DNA of 64,000 nucleotides. Source: Odontocerum albicorne (taxonomy: Eukaryota; Arthropoda; Insecta; Trichoptera; Odontoceridae). Positions 33,441 through 45,069 of the stretch are shown here, piece after piece. The stretch's first letter is position 1. Each line of letters begins with the position of its first letter. Under the pieces are notes generated by a model, which saw only the letters and a list, made by a program, of their open reading frames with translations, was not told the origin of the DNA and made no database searches. Location: assembly GCA_949825065.1 (NCBI GenBank), contig OX463856.1:15422948-15486947 (forward strand), read 5' to 3'. The translations under genes were made by a program, and so were the position numbers.

Positions 33441-33671
33441 ATAAACATTGGTTTATTTCAGTAGCGCTTTTTTTAAAACTTGATAGCCGCGTAATATTCA
33501 AATTCTAACATTCCAGAATATAACGAAACAACACGTCTTCTATCGGCTTTAGTTTATATACTGGTGAGGGTAGAGGGGTTAAAATGTATAATTATGAAAT
33601 GGATGTTATTGGCCTGATATTGGTCCATACACTGCATCTGAGACTTGGGTTCCCTATAGAAAGTAACATAT

Positions 33672-33895
33672 ATTCGAAGCCTTGAAATATTTCATCAACG
33701 TTTCTTTCGCCGTATTCTTCGAATCCACTGAATTGATCATGTCACAAATGTCTCGGTCCTGCAACGCTCTAACTATAAACCTGAATAGGATATAGTTGTA
33801 AAGGTAAAATTGCGGTGGACCGGACATGTTACACGCATAGACGATCATAGACTCCACAAACGCATCTGCGGGAGGGAGTGTTCTAACAGAAGATC
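33672..33895 (+). mobile_element. LINE E fragment (RT C-terminus)
   Basis: The plus strand reads IFHQRFFRRILRIH, a stop, IDHVTNVSVLQRSNYKPE, a stop, then KVKLRWTGHVTRIDDHRLHK and RICGRE. These blocks ('FHQRxLRxILxIxWxDxxTNxxVL' and 'LRWxGHVxRMxDxRLPK') are standard in another insect LINE family. An opposite-strand ORF here is a shadow. Confidence 0.8.
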
Positions 33896-34054
33896 ACATG
33901 GTTGATGTGGAAGAGCTATTTAAAATCGACATTGGAATGGTGAGAGGTTCCTTGAATACGAGGTCCAGCAACGACGAGGATTTGTCCATACACCCTTTAA
34001 CTTATTCATGCTGGTACGTTTCGGACTTAGTGATTTTCAAAAACGTTGCTTTGT

Positions 34055-34450
34055 ATAGATTAGCTCAGAGAAGTTGGAGCAGATTGATGAATTATGTTAT
34101 CTTGGCAGTATGTTTTAAAAAAACACTGCGTCTCAATGAATAGATGGATAAAATATATGTTTTAAGCAAAACGAAAAATTAAGTATTTCGATAGTTTGAA
34201 CATGCAGAGAGAATGAATAACGAAAGAATAACTAAGCGAGTATATATACACTCGTAAGTCAAAAATGAACGGTGTGCAGAGAAGAGGTAGTACGAGGAAA
34301 ATATGGCTGGATCAAATGGACCAGATTTAAAAAGAAGGTGGAATGAGAAGTATGACTAATATAAGATTGTGCATGACGAAATGTGTGAATGAGATGTATC
34401 TTCTCTGTTTACCCCAAAAAGAACTCAGTGAGATGAAATGTATAAACATT
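34055..34450 (+). mobile_element. LINE A 3' part, relatively readable
   Basis: EKLEQIDELCYLGSMF (34070-34120) is the RT 'YLGSxF' block. After a deletion come FEHAERMNNERITKRVY, NGVQRRGSTRKIWLDQMD and VHDEMCE, then the tail TCTCTGTTTACCCCAAAAAG. Single-base shifts separate the blocks. This copy helps define the family. Confidence 0.82.
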
Positions 34451-35177
34451 CAGATAACATTTTTTTTATTATAATAAATATATTACCATTATTGTAACAA
34501 AGAAAATATACAGACTTTTTACATTTGTTTTTCGTATTCTATTGGGATAAGCAATGTTAAAAAAAGATTAAATAGGATTCATATCACCGTTCAATCTGCA
34601 TTAAAGAATTTAGCGAAGATTCTCTATCTAAGTTGCCTTTAGGAGTTATTATATTCTAAGATTTTTTTTAATGTAAGTATAACAATACAGTAAAAAATAT
34701 TTAAAAAAATTATTTTATACACATATTCGGCTCTTAAAACGGCATCTAAAAAAAATCCTTCGCCTACACATAATATTTTTGGTAAGCAGACGGTAAGCAG
34801 ACAGTTAGCTTCAGCCAATATGTGACTTAGGCATGCTTCAGGTAAGGCGTTCAATTATCCATCTATTCGACTTACCGATTTTCTGTTCTTTAATATCCAA
34901 AAAACCGGTTAACTGGTTTCAATCGTTTCTTTTTAATAAATTGCGATAATTACTATTCCTTATATACCACTATATAATACGATCGTCGTTCTGCAGGTAG
35001 ACATTGCTTTGTTTATTTATCGGTGAAAGTAACTCTACGCTTCAAATACTTGTAGAAAGTAATAATTTATAATAGGATTAAGGAAATTTTGCAAACACTA
35101 CGGTTATTGTATATTTAGGTAAATTTTTAAAATACCTATATTATGGAAGCTCACAATATGAATATTTCATTAACATA
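34451..35177. other. No gene recognised
   Basis: AT-rich. Two short AACCGGTTAACTGG-type words occur near 34905 and 35590, but I see no element ends. Confidence 0.4.
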
Positions 35178-35374
35178 TTGTTTATAGTTAAGGTGTTAAC
35201 ATTGTGGAGGTTTAAATACATTGTAATTTGTTTTATCAAACACTGTTTATTCAACTTTTTGTAACGGTATAACCCTACCGGTCTCAAGGCTTTGACCTCA
35301 TCATCAGGGGAGCGCAAACAAGACTCCAAAGGGAGTACAAACAAGTCTACATAGTGTTTGATAAAATAAATTAT
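35178..35374. mobile_element. Foldback element, copy 2, one arm mostly deleted
   Basis: The outer block (TATAGTTAAGGTGTTAACAT, GTGGAGGTTTAAATAC) now lies on the left. It is followed by ATTGTAATTTGTTTTATCAA, CCGGTCTCAAGGCTTTGACC and TCATCATCAGGGGAGC. The right arm is reduced to TAGTGTTTGATAAAATAAAT. Orientation relative to copy 1 is reversed. Confidence 0.85.
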
Positions 35375-36250
35375 TTATTTATGATGGATTAAAAAACTTG
35401 ACAATAGTCAACCGACCGTCAGCGTCAAGATGGCCTTAAAAATAGCATCTGTTAAATAACATGTCCTATTTGAAGCTTTGACGAAACGATACACTAAAAT
35501 ATTTAAAAATAAAGTGCATGGATATTGAATTTTTGTAATGTTCTAATTAACGGGAATAACACAGTTTTCGGTAATTTAAACGGTCCAAATAACCGGTTAA
35601 CAGGTTTGAATGCACTAGCTCCATGCTAAGAGTATTAAGAGTAGAAAAAGTGATCCTTTTTACAAGTTTGTTATTCCAAATCAAACGCATCATGAGACAG
35701 CTGGCATATTTTTTCATAAATAAATCTCACCTTTGAGACTTTGTAGCTGAAATATTGTCAATAGTAAGCGCCTGAATTATTGAATTATTTTAAGCTACAT
35801 GTTTTTTTTTTCAGATAATTTGATATAGCGCGGTTTCTCAATCATTCTGGTCACTTAAAGAGCGTTTCTTAATTACTTCAATGGAAAATAGGAAAGGCTG
35901 AACAACACCAATGTCACTAACAAGAGCGCTATCTAGTTATTTAGTATATACGAATGAGTTATAGAAACACATAAATTAGAATGTAAAATTAACTGAGATT
36001 GAAACAAGCCGCCACGAAACGAACCTGTGGCACCCTTAGCTTTATATGAATGCTGACTGTTTGACAACGGTCACCGACAAATTATTTTTATTTCTCCACG
36101 GTTAATGTGAACTGATCTAATAATAACTGAAGTGGTTAGCAGTGGGGTTAAATTGGAAACATTGTGAATCGTTAGTGACATATTGGATTATACTACGAGT
36201 ATTCTCTTTACTCTGTTACGAGAATGTGAAGTCAATGGCAGGACGAACTA
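35375..36250. other. No gene recognised
   Basis: Nothing is supported in this interval. Confidence 0.4.
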
Positions 36251-36254
36251 AAAT

Positions 36255-36360
36255 AATGTTTACAATGGTTACAGGGGAGGGGTAGTATTAAATTGAAAAA
36301 AATAAGTAATGTTTACAATGGTAGCAGGGGGGAGGAAGGGTGGTATTAAATTGAAAAATT
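36255..36360. repeat. Imperfect tandem duplication, about 54 bp
   Basis: AATAATGTTTACAATGGTTA ... GGTAGTATTAAATTGAAAAA recurs as AGTAATGTTTACAATGGTAG ... GGTGGTATTAAATTGAAAAA with a small insertion. Confidence 0.85.
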
Positions 36361-36389
36361 AAGAAGAATGCCACAAAGGGAAATAGTTG

Positions 36390-36600
36390 TTACAATGATG
36401 ATAGTTAATAGTTGTTAAGACACATGTCTCCAACCCGAGGGTTGCAGGATCGATTCCTGATGAAAACCCGATTTTTGAAAAAGGATTCCAGTCTTTTTGT
36501 CTCAAGGCTTATTTTACATATTTCTAGCTGTTTGGAAGAGATGACTACATGGCAATAAGTCCACCAGGTCATGCTGTATATAACGAAAGTGTAATAAAAT
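36390..36600 (+). mobile_element. SINE A, degenerate
   Basis: GTTGTTAAGACACATGTCTC, GGGTTGCAGGATCGATTCCT (B-box variant), TTGGAAGAGATGACTACATG, GCAATAAGTCCACCAGGTC and ACGAAAGTGTAATAA follow the SINE A order of the 58.0-kb copy through to the 3' end. Confidence 0.82.
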
Positions 36601-37019
36601 ACTTTCAACTGTTCCGGATCATATATTGGAGGATGGTACCAGGAAATGGAAGATTTAGACAACTTAAGCTCGATTTGAACTTTTAAATCGTGAATTGGAG
36701 AGAATAAAAATAAAAATTTTGCTTTTTTATAGTATTTTCTCAAACAATGGAAGATTAAACAGGGGTGTCGAACGGCATGTAGTGATAGGAAACAAAGTCA
36801 ATAGGACATTAAAACATATAATCTGGAACCAGACAGTAACAAAATTTGCCAGTTCGCAAACCGTATTCTAGTATTAACTTTGATAAAAATAAGTGAAACG
36901 AGGATGTGAAAAGAAAATAATAAATGCTGTGGAAACGCGTATACTCAAAATAACACATGGGGTAACAATGTATGATGGAATTAAGTGATTGATTATGAAT
37001 GTAAACTTAAGACTGATGT
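36601..37019. other. No gene recognised
   Basis: Nothing is supported in this interval. Confidence 0.4.
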
Positions 37020-37290
37020 GTTAAATAAGATGAAGACGAGGACTGCGTGTGGAACGAACAAAACGTACTGAGCAAATGTGAGTGTAAGGCGTGGTAGAGG
37101 AAGAGCAATGAAAAATAATGATATAAAATTAATAAGAAATAAGAGAAATCGTAAAAGTTGAATTAGATGTGTATGAATATAGAAGAGGTGAAAAATTTGT
37201 TTTGATAAGAAAGCCTAACGTTCTTTCTACTCTGTTTGCCTCAGCAGGGAGACGGCGTTGTGGTATATATGAGTATGTATTAAAATCATA
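37020..37290 (+). mobile_element. LINE A 3' fragment
   Basis: ATGAAGACGAGGACTGCGTG, GCGTGGTAGAGGAAGAGCAA, GAAATCGTAAAAGTTGAAT, TCTACTCTGTTTGCCTCAGC and GGCGTTGTGGTATATATG follow the order of the 53.1-kb copy. The GRGR-coding block before WLD is still visible. Confidence 0.75.
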
Positions 37291-38085
37291 ATATTTTTAT
37301 ACGCCATTTATCAATTGCTATCATGTTTTGAAAAATATTCCATAAAGTGTTAAAAATCTTAGTGGATGAAATTAAGTTGTAGGTTTGACTTTCGGCTCAA
37401 TGATCTTCTTGTACTTACGGTATATAAGCATTGCTATCGAATTTTCCATATTACTTACATTTCAGTACATTGACTGGAAGTTGAGGACAAATGAACTGAA
37501 TTTTTTAATGTAAAATGTCATGTGTAATTAAGAAGCAATTTTTTCATATCACAAACTTCTTAACGACTGTTAATTCATTATCCATTGTTTTAAAATGCAT
37601 TTATATTTTATAAAATTATACCTGCTGGATACATTTTTTGTTGGAAATTTGGTAACGTTAATTTTGTTTATCTTATATTACATCTCTTTTACTATTTAAA
37701 AATATTAATATAAAGTGAATCATACTAAATACCGCTGTTGAGCAGTTTTGCTCAACCTTTTTCAACTAAAATTTTAAAATTTATTATACATTTAATGCAG
37801 ATGCATCAAATTAGAAGATTTTTCCAAATTAAAGTTTTAATCTAGTATAATGCCGAAAGGAATAAAGTATACATACTTTCCTGTGAAGCGACTCAGTTAT
37901 AACTATAAAGTTTATTAAGCATTTTAATTCTCAATTTATCCACCGACATGTTGAAGATATCGATATCAGAAAATTCAGTTTTTCCTTTTTTCTTCATCAT
38001 TCTTTCTTCGATTGATCAATTAATTCCTTTGATAGCCTTCAAAACACATATAAAAACTTTCAAATGAGCATGTTGAAGAGTGTAA
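37291..38085. other. No gene recognised
   Basis: AT-rich, nothing supported. Confidence 0.4.
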
Positions 38086-38215
38086 TATCAAGCGTCTTGG
38101 GTTAAGAACCACTGAAGTAAACAAGTAGCTCACAGTTCACCATAGCACGTGTTTGAAATACTGGCGCACGTGGTCACGCAACAACACTTGCGGAACAAGT
38201 GTTCCATAAATCTTA
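38086..38215 (+). repeat. Dispersed repeat R, copy 2
   Basis: AAGCGTCTTGGGTTAAGAAC, CATAGCACGTGTTTGAAATA, then a hairpin AACACTTG-CGGAA-CAAGTGTT at its end. It is related to 16.33 kb and 38.33 kb. Confidence 0.6.
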
Positions 38216-38324
38216 TGCTGACCCGTTTCATCTAAATGGTTCAATGAATTTGATTTTTTCATATATTATTAATGTCCAATAGCTGATTCAGACATATTAA
38301 AGATCGTGGCTGGTAGGCAACTTC

Positions 38325-38450
38325 TTCTGACTTCAGATTAAGAACTACTGGCTTCGGCATGGACTTCGTTGTACGTAATCGCATGTTTTAGCAATATGAC
38401 AGCACGTGAAGAGACAATAACACTCGCACAAGACAAGAGTGTGCAAGTAT
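38325..38450 (+). repeat. Dispersed repeat R, copy 3
   Basis: TTCAGATTAAGAACTACTGG, GTAATCGCATGTTTTAGCAA, GAGACAATAACACTCGCACA, then GTGTGCAAGTATGTTATT forming an imperfect terminal hairpin, as in copy 2. Confidence 0.55.
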
Positions 38451-38689
38451 GTTATTGTATTACCTGATGAACACTTAAACGAGGCTGTAACCTTTTTAGG
38501 AACCATTGTGAATTTAACCCGATGTCCAGGGGTAGAAATATTTGCATCTTATTAAATAAGTCATAGTGGCTGTTATTGATTGATGATACCTCACTTCTAT
38601 TGTTGTTACTTATACTGTACAAATGAATAACAAATTGAATACTTTTTTCGACCAAGTAACATTTGACCACAAACTTATGTCTGGTTTGT

Positions 38690-38912
38690 TGTAAGATATT
38701 GTCAACTGGAAAAACGTTCACCAGAGTGTTATACGTGGCTGAATCGAGTGAACCATATGTTGAAAATAGGTGAAGTAAAAAGTATGAATAAAAGATGATT
38801 TTGCATGACGAGATGTATGAATGTGGAGAAGGCATGAGTAATGTAATTGGAGATATTGTTTACTTTCTGCCTACCCCGCAAATAACAAGGCGTGATAATA
38901 TGTGTACATATA
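38690..38912 (+). mobile_element. LINE A 3' tail
   Basis: AAGTATGAATAAAAGATGAT, TGCATGACGAGATGTATGAA, TTTCTGCCTACCCCGCAAAT and AGGCGTGATAATATGTGTAC match the 46.9-47.2 kb copy closely. The opposite-strand 127-codon ORF is a shadow. Confidence 0.8.
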
Positions 38913-39019
38913 TGATCTTATCAATATATTATTGGTAAAATTTAGAATGGTGATACAAAATCGATAGGTTCTGCTCTGGAAAGCCGATAGCACTGATGAC
39001 GATCAAATCAAGCTTTTTT

Positions 39020-39140
39020 TTTTAAATAACCAGCTTTGTTTAACACAAAATCTTGCTGAAATACTGAAAATAACGAAAACTACCACCCACGAACATTTGG
39101 TGCAATTTCACGCTTGAATTCGACCTAAAAATACGAATTT
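39020..39140 (+). pseudogene. Mariner-like transposase HTH fossil 1
   Basis: The plus strand reads LCLTQNLAEILKITKTTTHE then HLVQFHA and a stop. This is the second helix-turn-helix of mariner transposases ('xxIAEILxISKxTVHxHLxQLG'). The following DNA aligns with that after the fossil at 62.1 kb, so both come from one old element family. Confidence 0.65.
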
Positions 39141-39524
39141 ATTATCCAGGCAACCCAATATTAAATTGTGAAAAGAATATTGCGGTAGGTCGGTGACAAG
39201 GATCGCAACTTCCAAACAAACAAAACGTAATGACTTCCAAACAATTTAAATATGAACGATTCCGACAAATGGATGCAATAATGACAAAAAGCCCCATTTC
39301 CAAATTTTCCCTGGCGTGAGATAATCGAGAAAACATCGACTCTTTTTATTTGCTTGTATGGAACAAAACGACTAGACCTAATATAATCATAAAATATCCG
39401 TTTAACACGCTGGTTGTTTTTGCGCATACGGGATTTCAATAATTCAAAAAAACCACAAATTATTGGAGAAAGTTGTACACCTTATAATAAAAGTTAGTAC
39501 AACTTATAATAAAAGGAGATCGAG
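39141..39524. other. No gene recognised
   Basis: A short repeat ACTTATAATAAAAG/CCTTATAATAAAAG occurs near 39480-39515. Nothing else is supported. Confidence 0.4.
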
Positions 39525-40170
39525 AATGAATGTAGTAAAGACAAAATGTATGCTTGTCAGTAAAATCGAACTATATACAAGGGTATATTTTGATATAAAT
39601 AAAAAAAAAGTAGAACGAGCTTAACTATAAAAATATCTAGGATGCTGATTAAATGACCAAAGAGAATGTCTCAAAATATCTAAGTAAAAAAGAAGTTGGC
39701 ACGACCTCGTTTTTTTTTTTTCAAAAACAAAGTATCTCGTGAAACAAGGATTTAATTTCGACTTACGTGTGTGAATTTTATGTCGTTATATACTCCCTAC
39801 GTGTCTATGGTGTAAACATGAACACTTACTCAGGCCACCACAAAGAAACTAGGTTTAGAAATGTGGTGCTATAGATGAATTTGTAATAGTTAAATCTTGA
39901 AATGGAAGAAAAAATAGACAAGTATTATTCAGTACCAAAAGGAGAACGTCCGAGTAATAAGAATATATACTGCTAAGAGAAAATATGACCTTCTTCAACT
40001 GAAATCGCAAAGGAAAATTCAGGGCAGAAGAAGTTTGAGAAGAAAACACATTTCCTGGTTGAAAAACTTACGAACGTGATTTCACTGTGGTACCATATAT
40101 TTATTCAGAGCAAACTATCCCAAAGGTCAAAAAAACTGTGATGATCGCCTAGTTTTGTAGAGAAGAGGAA
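39525..40170 (+). mobile_element. LINE C, 3' half of RT ORF, degenerate but in order
   Basis: The plus strand reads NVVKTKCMLVSKIELYT, KKKVERA, YKYLGC, LND, then KVSRETRI, TQATTKKLGLEMWCYR, LLQLKSQRKIQGRRSLRRKH, ISWLKNLRTWFHCGTIYLFR and ANYPKGQK. The blocks match, in order, the region from the palm after the catalytic motif to the C-terminus of insect LINEs ('KTKxMxVSK', 'KYLGCWLND', 'ATTKKLExFEMWCYRR', 'GRRSxGRRxxSWLxNLRxW'). At least eight stops or shifts occur. Related fragments are at 11.8 and 45.1 kb. Confidence 0.85.
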
Positions 40171-40384
40171 CTTAAAACAAGTTAAGAATTGAACTAGAAT
40201 CTTCACTCATTGCATTACGAATACTTTATTTAAATGTGTTAGAATAAAATTAAAACGTTGAAACTACTCTTTAATTCTAAAAATTGTATCGTTAGACCTT
40301 GCACATTACTTAAATATATTTAATTGATTTTTTTTCAACAAAAAAATTAAACAAATTTACGAGTTTGTTGAAAACTTTTGTTAT

Positions 40385-40575
40385 GACAAACATTGTTTTA
40401 CCCCATATGAGAGTTTGCTGAAATTACTACCCGGCTGGTTTTGATTTTACCATTATCTCCAAACAGTACCAATGTATGTTTTATTGATACCCTTTGAGGA
40501 TGATTGAAATATCGAAATCGGTCGTACAATAATTCAAGTAACCCCTCAAAACGAAAATAAAACAGTGTTTGCACT
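40385..40575. mobile_element. Foldback element, diverged copy 4
   Basis: Left arm: GACAAACATTGTTTTACC ... CCGGCTGGTTTTGATTTTAC ... ATTATCTCC. Right arm: GAGGATGATTGAAATATCGA, AATCGGTCGTAC ... AATAAAACAGTGTTTGCAC. The arms are inverted, diverged copies and share the layout of the other foldback copies. The right arm keeps GAAA-TCGGT; a CTGA(N)GA-like word here reads TTGAGGA. Confidence 0.65.
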
Positions 40576-42890
40576 AATAATTATTATCACAAAGAGATTT
40601 TATGATTCCTATACGTTGTTGAAAAACACCCTTCTCTTGTGCGTTTATTTCCCTTCAAATCGAATTTGAAGCCCTCTAATTTTGGATCCCAACCCTCTCA
40701 CCACTCAACTGGGGCTCAAGTACTGAAGCAATTCAATTGTAATATAAATTTTTCCTTTCCATTTGTTCAATTATATCAAGGGAGTCTCTCTCTCACCTTT
40801 TGAAGAGAGTGATCGTCATGATTTCCTGAAAGTTATGCGGGCCATTTATACACCGAGCTTTTATAGAGAGAATTCACCCCCATCCAATAGTACCTGCGTG
40901 AAGAAATCCTGAAAATCCTCGCCGTCTTAAATGTGTGCTTATTTCAGCATTTCTCGAGTATTTTTCAATGAGACTGAAATATTCCGCCGTTTGCAGCAAG
41001 TTTTTTATAAGTTTAAGGAGAGTTTTCAATTTAATAAAAATCATTTCTAGAAGAAAAAAAATCATGTTTTAATATAATGTTCAATTAAAACTTAGATGGT
41101 TTGAATTGCACTTTGCCTTAATGTAAAATATCACCATAAGAGAACTTTGTTTTTTAAAGCTATAAAACATACGTTCACATTAAAAATATCAGATGGAAAT
41201 AAAATTGAAAGTGATTTAAAAATCGTGCGTGATATATAGTTTGAGATAAAAGTATGTAAAAGAAAGAATGTGGATATTTCAGCAGTGTTAAAGTATTTAA
41301 AATCAATGTATGAAATTTGTGATATCGTAATGTGACCACTTCATCACAGGCCATACAAAGTGAAATGGTACTCAATCTCTAGATCACTAATTGGATTTTT
41401 TTATTTGTTTTTTACTTGTACTCCATGATTCACCTTTATCTTAAAACGATGTAAATTTTAAATACATTGTGAATAGTAAAAATTAATGAATAACTTTTAA
41501 TATATCAAAGAGTTTCATACAACTTAGAGCATAATTCATTTCTGGCATTGTATTCATTTTCAAAAGACGCCTTTTAACGGCGAAGCAAAATATTTCGGGG
41601 AAATTGGGCGTTTTGACTTACATTTAACCGTGGATTTTGATTTATTTTTTCTCAAAAACCACTGAGCCTCGAGGATGTTTTCATTTTTTTTAGGAAAATA
41701 AGAATCTCTCACCTTTGAAGGTTCAATATACATTTATTTACACTTCACAAATTTCCCCCAGCCCTCCCTATAAAAACTAAAATATCTTTTTTATTTCTCC
41801 TAACCTTTATAAATATCAAGCATTAATAAATTAAATGATAATTTTTCTATCTACGATCTTGTAATTTGATAGGTATTTTTTCATTACATGAATAATTGTT
41901 AATTCTTCTTATTATGTTAAATAATAACTGGAACTATTTTGTTCCAATGGTCTGTAAACTAATTTTTTTTAGATTTTTTTCAACTTGTTCACAAGTTACA
42001 AAATTAAAAGAAAAACTTAGTGTTGTATGGTATAATCAATCGTAACTTTTTTTTGCCAATAAACAAAATTCATGTAAAATACATATGTCATTGAGTGTCA
42101 CTGTTTGTCAGGTTGATGAGAATGTGCAACGGGGTTTTATATAGTAAAAAATCAGAAAGAAGCATCGACTTGTTTTTTTCATGTCATATAATGGAAAAAG
42201 TCTCAATTATCAAGATAAAATTCTCCCTGCTCTGAGTTACCTTAGTAAAACAAAAAGGTTGCTGATAAGATTCAAGGATATATTTTTCTTGCTTGCCGGG
42301 AGAGTACGTAAAATATATTACCAGCCTACATGAATCACAGGGATCCACCCAAAATTAGCATCAATTGTCACCTACTGTAAAATTTTGGAAGTCTTGTGTC
42401 ATCATCGCCATTTTATTAAAATCATCATTTATTAATTACCTGTCTCAGGCAATGCAAAAATACATAAATACTCAAATAAGAAAGAAAGCAAAACTTAACT
42501 GATAATTTACTGTTATATTTTTTTATTTACTAAAAATATGTAACTTAATCCACAATGTTAATCACAATGGTAACCGAGTAATTAAAATGCTGCACTTATT
42601 ATATGATCTGTTTATTTACATTGATGTTTAGATGGAGGCTTTCGTTGGATAGAATCATGGTTTTAGAAACATTTGATTTGTGACCATGAGACCCATAGGT
42701 AGATTATAGGTATCCAGTAGGTATGCAGATCTTCAGCAGAATGAGAAATTGGAGCATGTTGTAGGTCTCTGACATATCGTATTGGAGTTTTAAATTAAAG
42801 GGTTTTCCATCGTATATACGAGTATATAGCGTTGTAGTGTACTGGGTATAACTAATGTATAAGTTAATTACACGAAACTTGAATTTTCAG
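40576..42890. other. AT-rich DNA, no gene recognised
   Basis: This is 2.3 kb of short ORFs without motifs, and I see no repeat termini. Confidence 0.45.
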
Positions 42891-42990
42891 TTATTATTGT
42901 TTAAGCAAACAATGTTTCCTACATCATCAATATTTTCAGCTGTTATTATTTAGGCAATGTTTCCTACATCATCAATATTTGTAATTTTAA
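42891..42990. repeat. Imperfect tandem duplication, about 52 bp
   Basis: TTTTCAGTTATTATTGTTTA, GCAATGTTTCCTACATCATC and AATATTT recur once, with a few bases lost in the second unit. Confidence 0.85.
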
Positions 42991-43679
42991 CATATTTTCT
43001 GTATCAAAATATTAACTTGAAAAAACTATAAAATATAAAAAATATCTCCTGGTCCTTTAACTTCTTATAAAAAATATACCGAAGTTGAAAAAGCTAGTAT
43101 TTAACGAGATGTAAAGTATATCATAAATTATTGTGACTTTTACTATAAGAAAGTGTCACATTTTATAGGATATCTAAATATATTTTGACGATAAGGCAAG
43201 TTCCTTAAATGGAAAAAGGATATTTCTTCAAGTAATCCCAAAGATTTATGCGCTTAACAGTGGATATAGGGATACTTGAGACAGGATCGGCTCCTGGATA
43301 TCATTTTATTATTCCCTACACTAATGATTTTTTTAAAGTACCTGAGATCGATAGTTACTTGCATATCGCTATTTTAAAAATCCTAGATTTATCTGATATT
43401 GAGTTATATGATAAACAAACATTTTTTTTAAACAATTCAATAAATTTCATTTTGTTATTCTGCTACTTAAAACGTTCGCATTGTCATGCGTATTTTTAGC
43501 TCCTCCGAGTCATACATCAGTATAACGAATCCAATGTTAATTATATTGTACGATTTATTGGTTCAAATGAGAAATTTTCTTTAAGTTTTAGTAATCGATA
43601 GCAAATAATGCGAATAAATGTGTGCAAAAATAAACGATTATTTTTACAGAACGTTGTTATTGGATCTTTTCAATACGTT
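42991..43679. other. No gene recognised
   Basis: An 83-codon ORF (43248-43499, MRLTVDIGILETGSAPGYHF...) shows no motif. I do not call it a gene. Confidence 0.4.
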
Positions 43680-44045
43680 CATGTGATTTTCTTGGAACTT
43701 TCGAGTGTTATGGTCCTCGGCTGAGTCTGAATCTTTATGTACATCTGTCTCCATATCTTCCGGTTCGGCAGTTTGATTACAGCACATAACGAGGATTCTT
43801 TTAACTCCTTTTTTGGTTCATCCATCTCATAAAACACCTTCTTACTCCCCTTCCCTCAACTGTCTCCGTGATCACCAGTTTCTCCATCATTCTTTCTAAC
43901 AACATGCCGAACGCATGAAGGTTTCTTTTCTGGCATGTTATCGAAAGTTTTTCATTAATCTCCAATTTTTGGGTGATCAAGTAGTTAGTGTGCCTTGCAA
44001 TCCATGGGATGTGAAGCATTACCCTCCAACGCAATATATCTAAGG
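43680..44045 (-). mobile_element. LINE C-type fragment (RT C-terminus and 3' tail)
   Basis: The minus strand from 44034 reads MRWRVMLHIPWIARHTNYLI, TQKLEINEKLSITCQKRNLH, AFGMLLERMMEKLVITETVE and GRGVRRCFMRWMNQ. This matches 'MWxRRILRIPWTAxRTN', 'FGHxxRR', 'EGRRxRGRxxMRWxDQ'. One continuous frame of 77 codons survives. The 3' UTR runs to about 43680. Related copies are at 19.6, 50.5 and 57.1 kb. Confidence 0.85.
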
Positions 44046-44815
44046 CATCTATGAGGATTTTTTTCCGTCTTTCTTATAGTTAATATAGTAAATATCATTA
44101 AATATAGTGCTAAGGAGAATAGTTAATACTTAGCTTGACTGATTTTAGTTCTTCTGAGTATAGACCGGTTGACTTATCCTTTGTTAGACCTGTCATAGCT
44201 GACTTTATCACTTCAGTTCGTCTTCAGATATATGTTTCACATTTTACACTACTTAAAATAAATATATTTTTTGACTCATTTTCAAACACAATGATGTATA
44301 TTTAAAAGCGAGTTAGCAAATATCTCTTAACAAAAAAAAATCTCAATTTACTAGTTAAAAAATAAAAGTTTTATTTTCTTACTATTTGCATATCGCTGAC
44401 AGGGATAAACAATATCATAATCACAGACGTTTAACATTTGTTAAAGAAAAGTTGAATCAAGACTAAAATAACTTTAAATACTAAAATTTACAAAAAAAAA
44501 ATATGAGAAAAAAAAAATTTAAAAAAACTTCTAGTTATCCGATCATCTGTATTTAAACACCTCAATCTTTTTTTTACAAATCAGATAACTGTATTAATTA
44601 CATATTAGCAGTTGTTGACTAGAAATATTGTGGTTTTTTAATTTAATCATGATTAACATCTTATTTTATTTTGTGAGCTTATTTATTGATAAAAGGCTCG
44701 CCATATAATACCGATATTGATTATCTTTTAAATAAGATATATGACCGAATTCACTTATTTTTAAACCTTCGAAACCAAAGCAAAAACAATATATTGCTAT
44801 TCAAGGAATAGTGTA
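44046..44815. other. No gene recognised
   Basis: AT-rich, with long A-runs at 44490-44530. Confidence 0.4.
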
Positions 44816-44819
44816 GTGA

Positions 44820-44885
44820 GAATATTGACCTGGCGACCTCCTGAAGAGAAGTCGAACGCGTTACCACACAGCTATGCACGTCAAT
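44820..44885 (-). mobile_element. SINE B head, degenerate
   Basis: The plus strand reads CCTGGCGACCTCCTGAAGAG, AAGTCGAACGCGTTACCACA. The reverse complement carries the GTGGTAACGCGTTCGACTTC block of SINE B (60.34 kb). Confidence 0.55.
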
Positions 44886-44894
44886 CTTGTTATT

Positions 44895-45010
44895 CAATAT
44901 AATCATTCAATCATCTTCATCATCACGTATGGCTTGGGGTAGGCAGAGATTTCTTCTTCATTCTAATATAACAAACTTCTTTTACTTCTGTCACGTCTAT
45001 ATACTTTATC
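44895..45010 (-). mobile_element. LINE A 3' tail
   Basis: CATCATCACGTATGGCTTGG followed by GGTAGGCAGAGATTTCTTC is the LINE A terminal box read from the opposite strand. The rest is decayed. Confidence 0.5.
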
Positions 45011-45069
45011 ATGCATATTATCCTATTATAAAGGCTTTTAACTCTTTCCTATTTCTGATTTGAATTCCT

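Noticed and set aside
33898..34010. RT 'RQGCVxSPxLFNxF' motif in EVQQRRGFVHTPFNLFML
   Set aside because: The resemblance is partial and could also be the LINE E C-terminus. Too weak to annotate.
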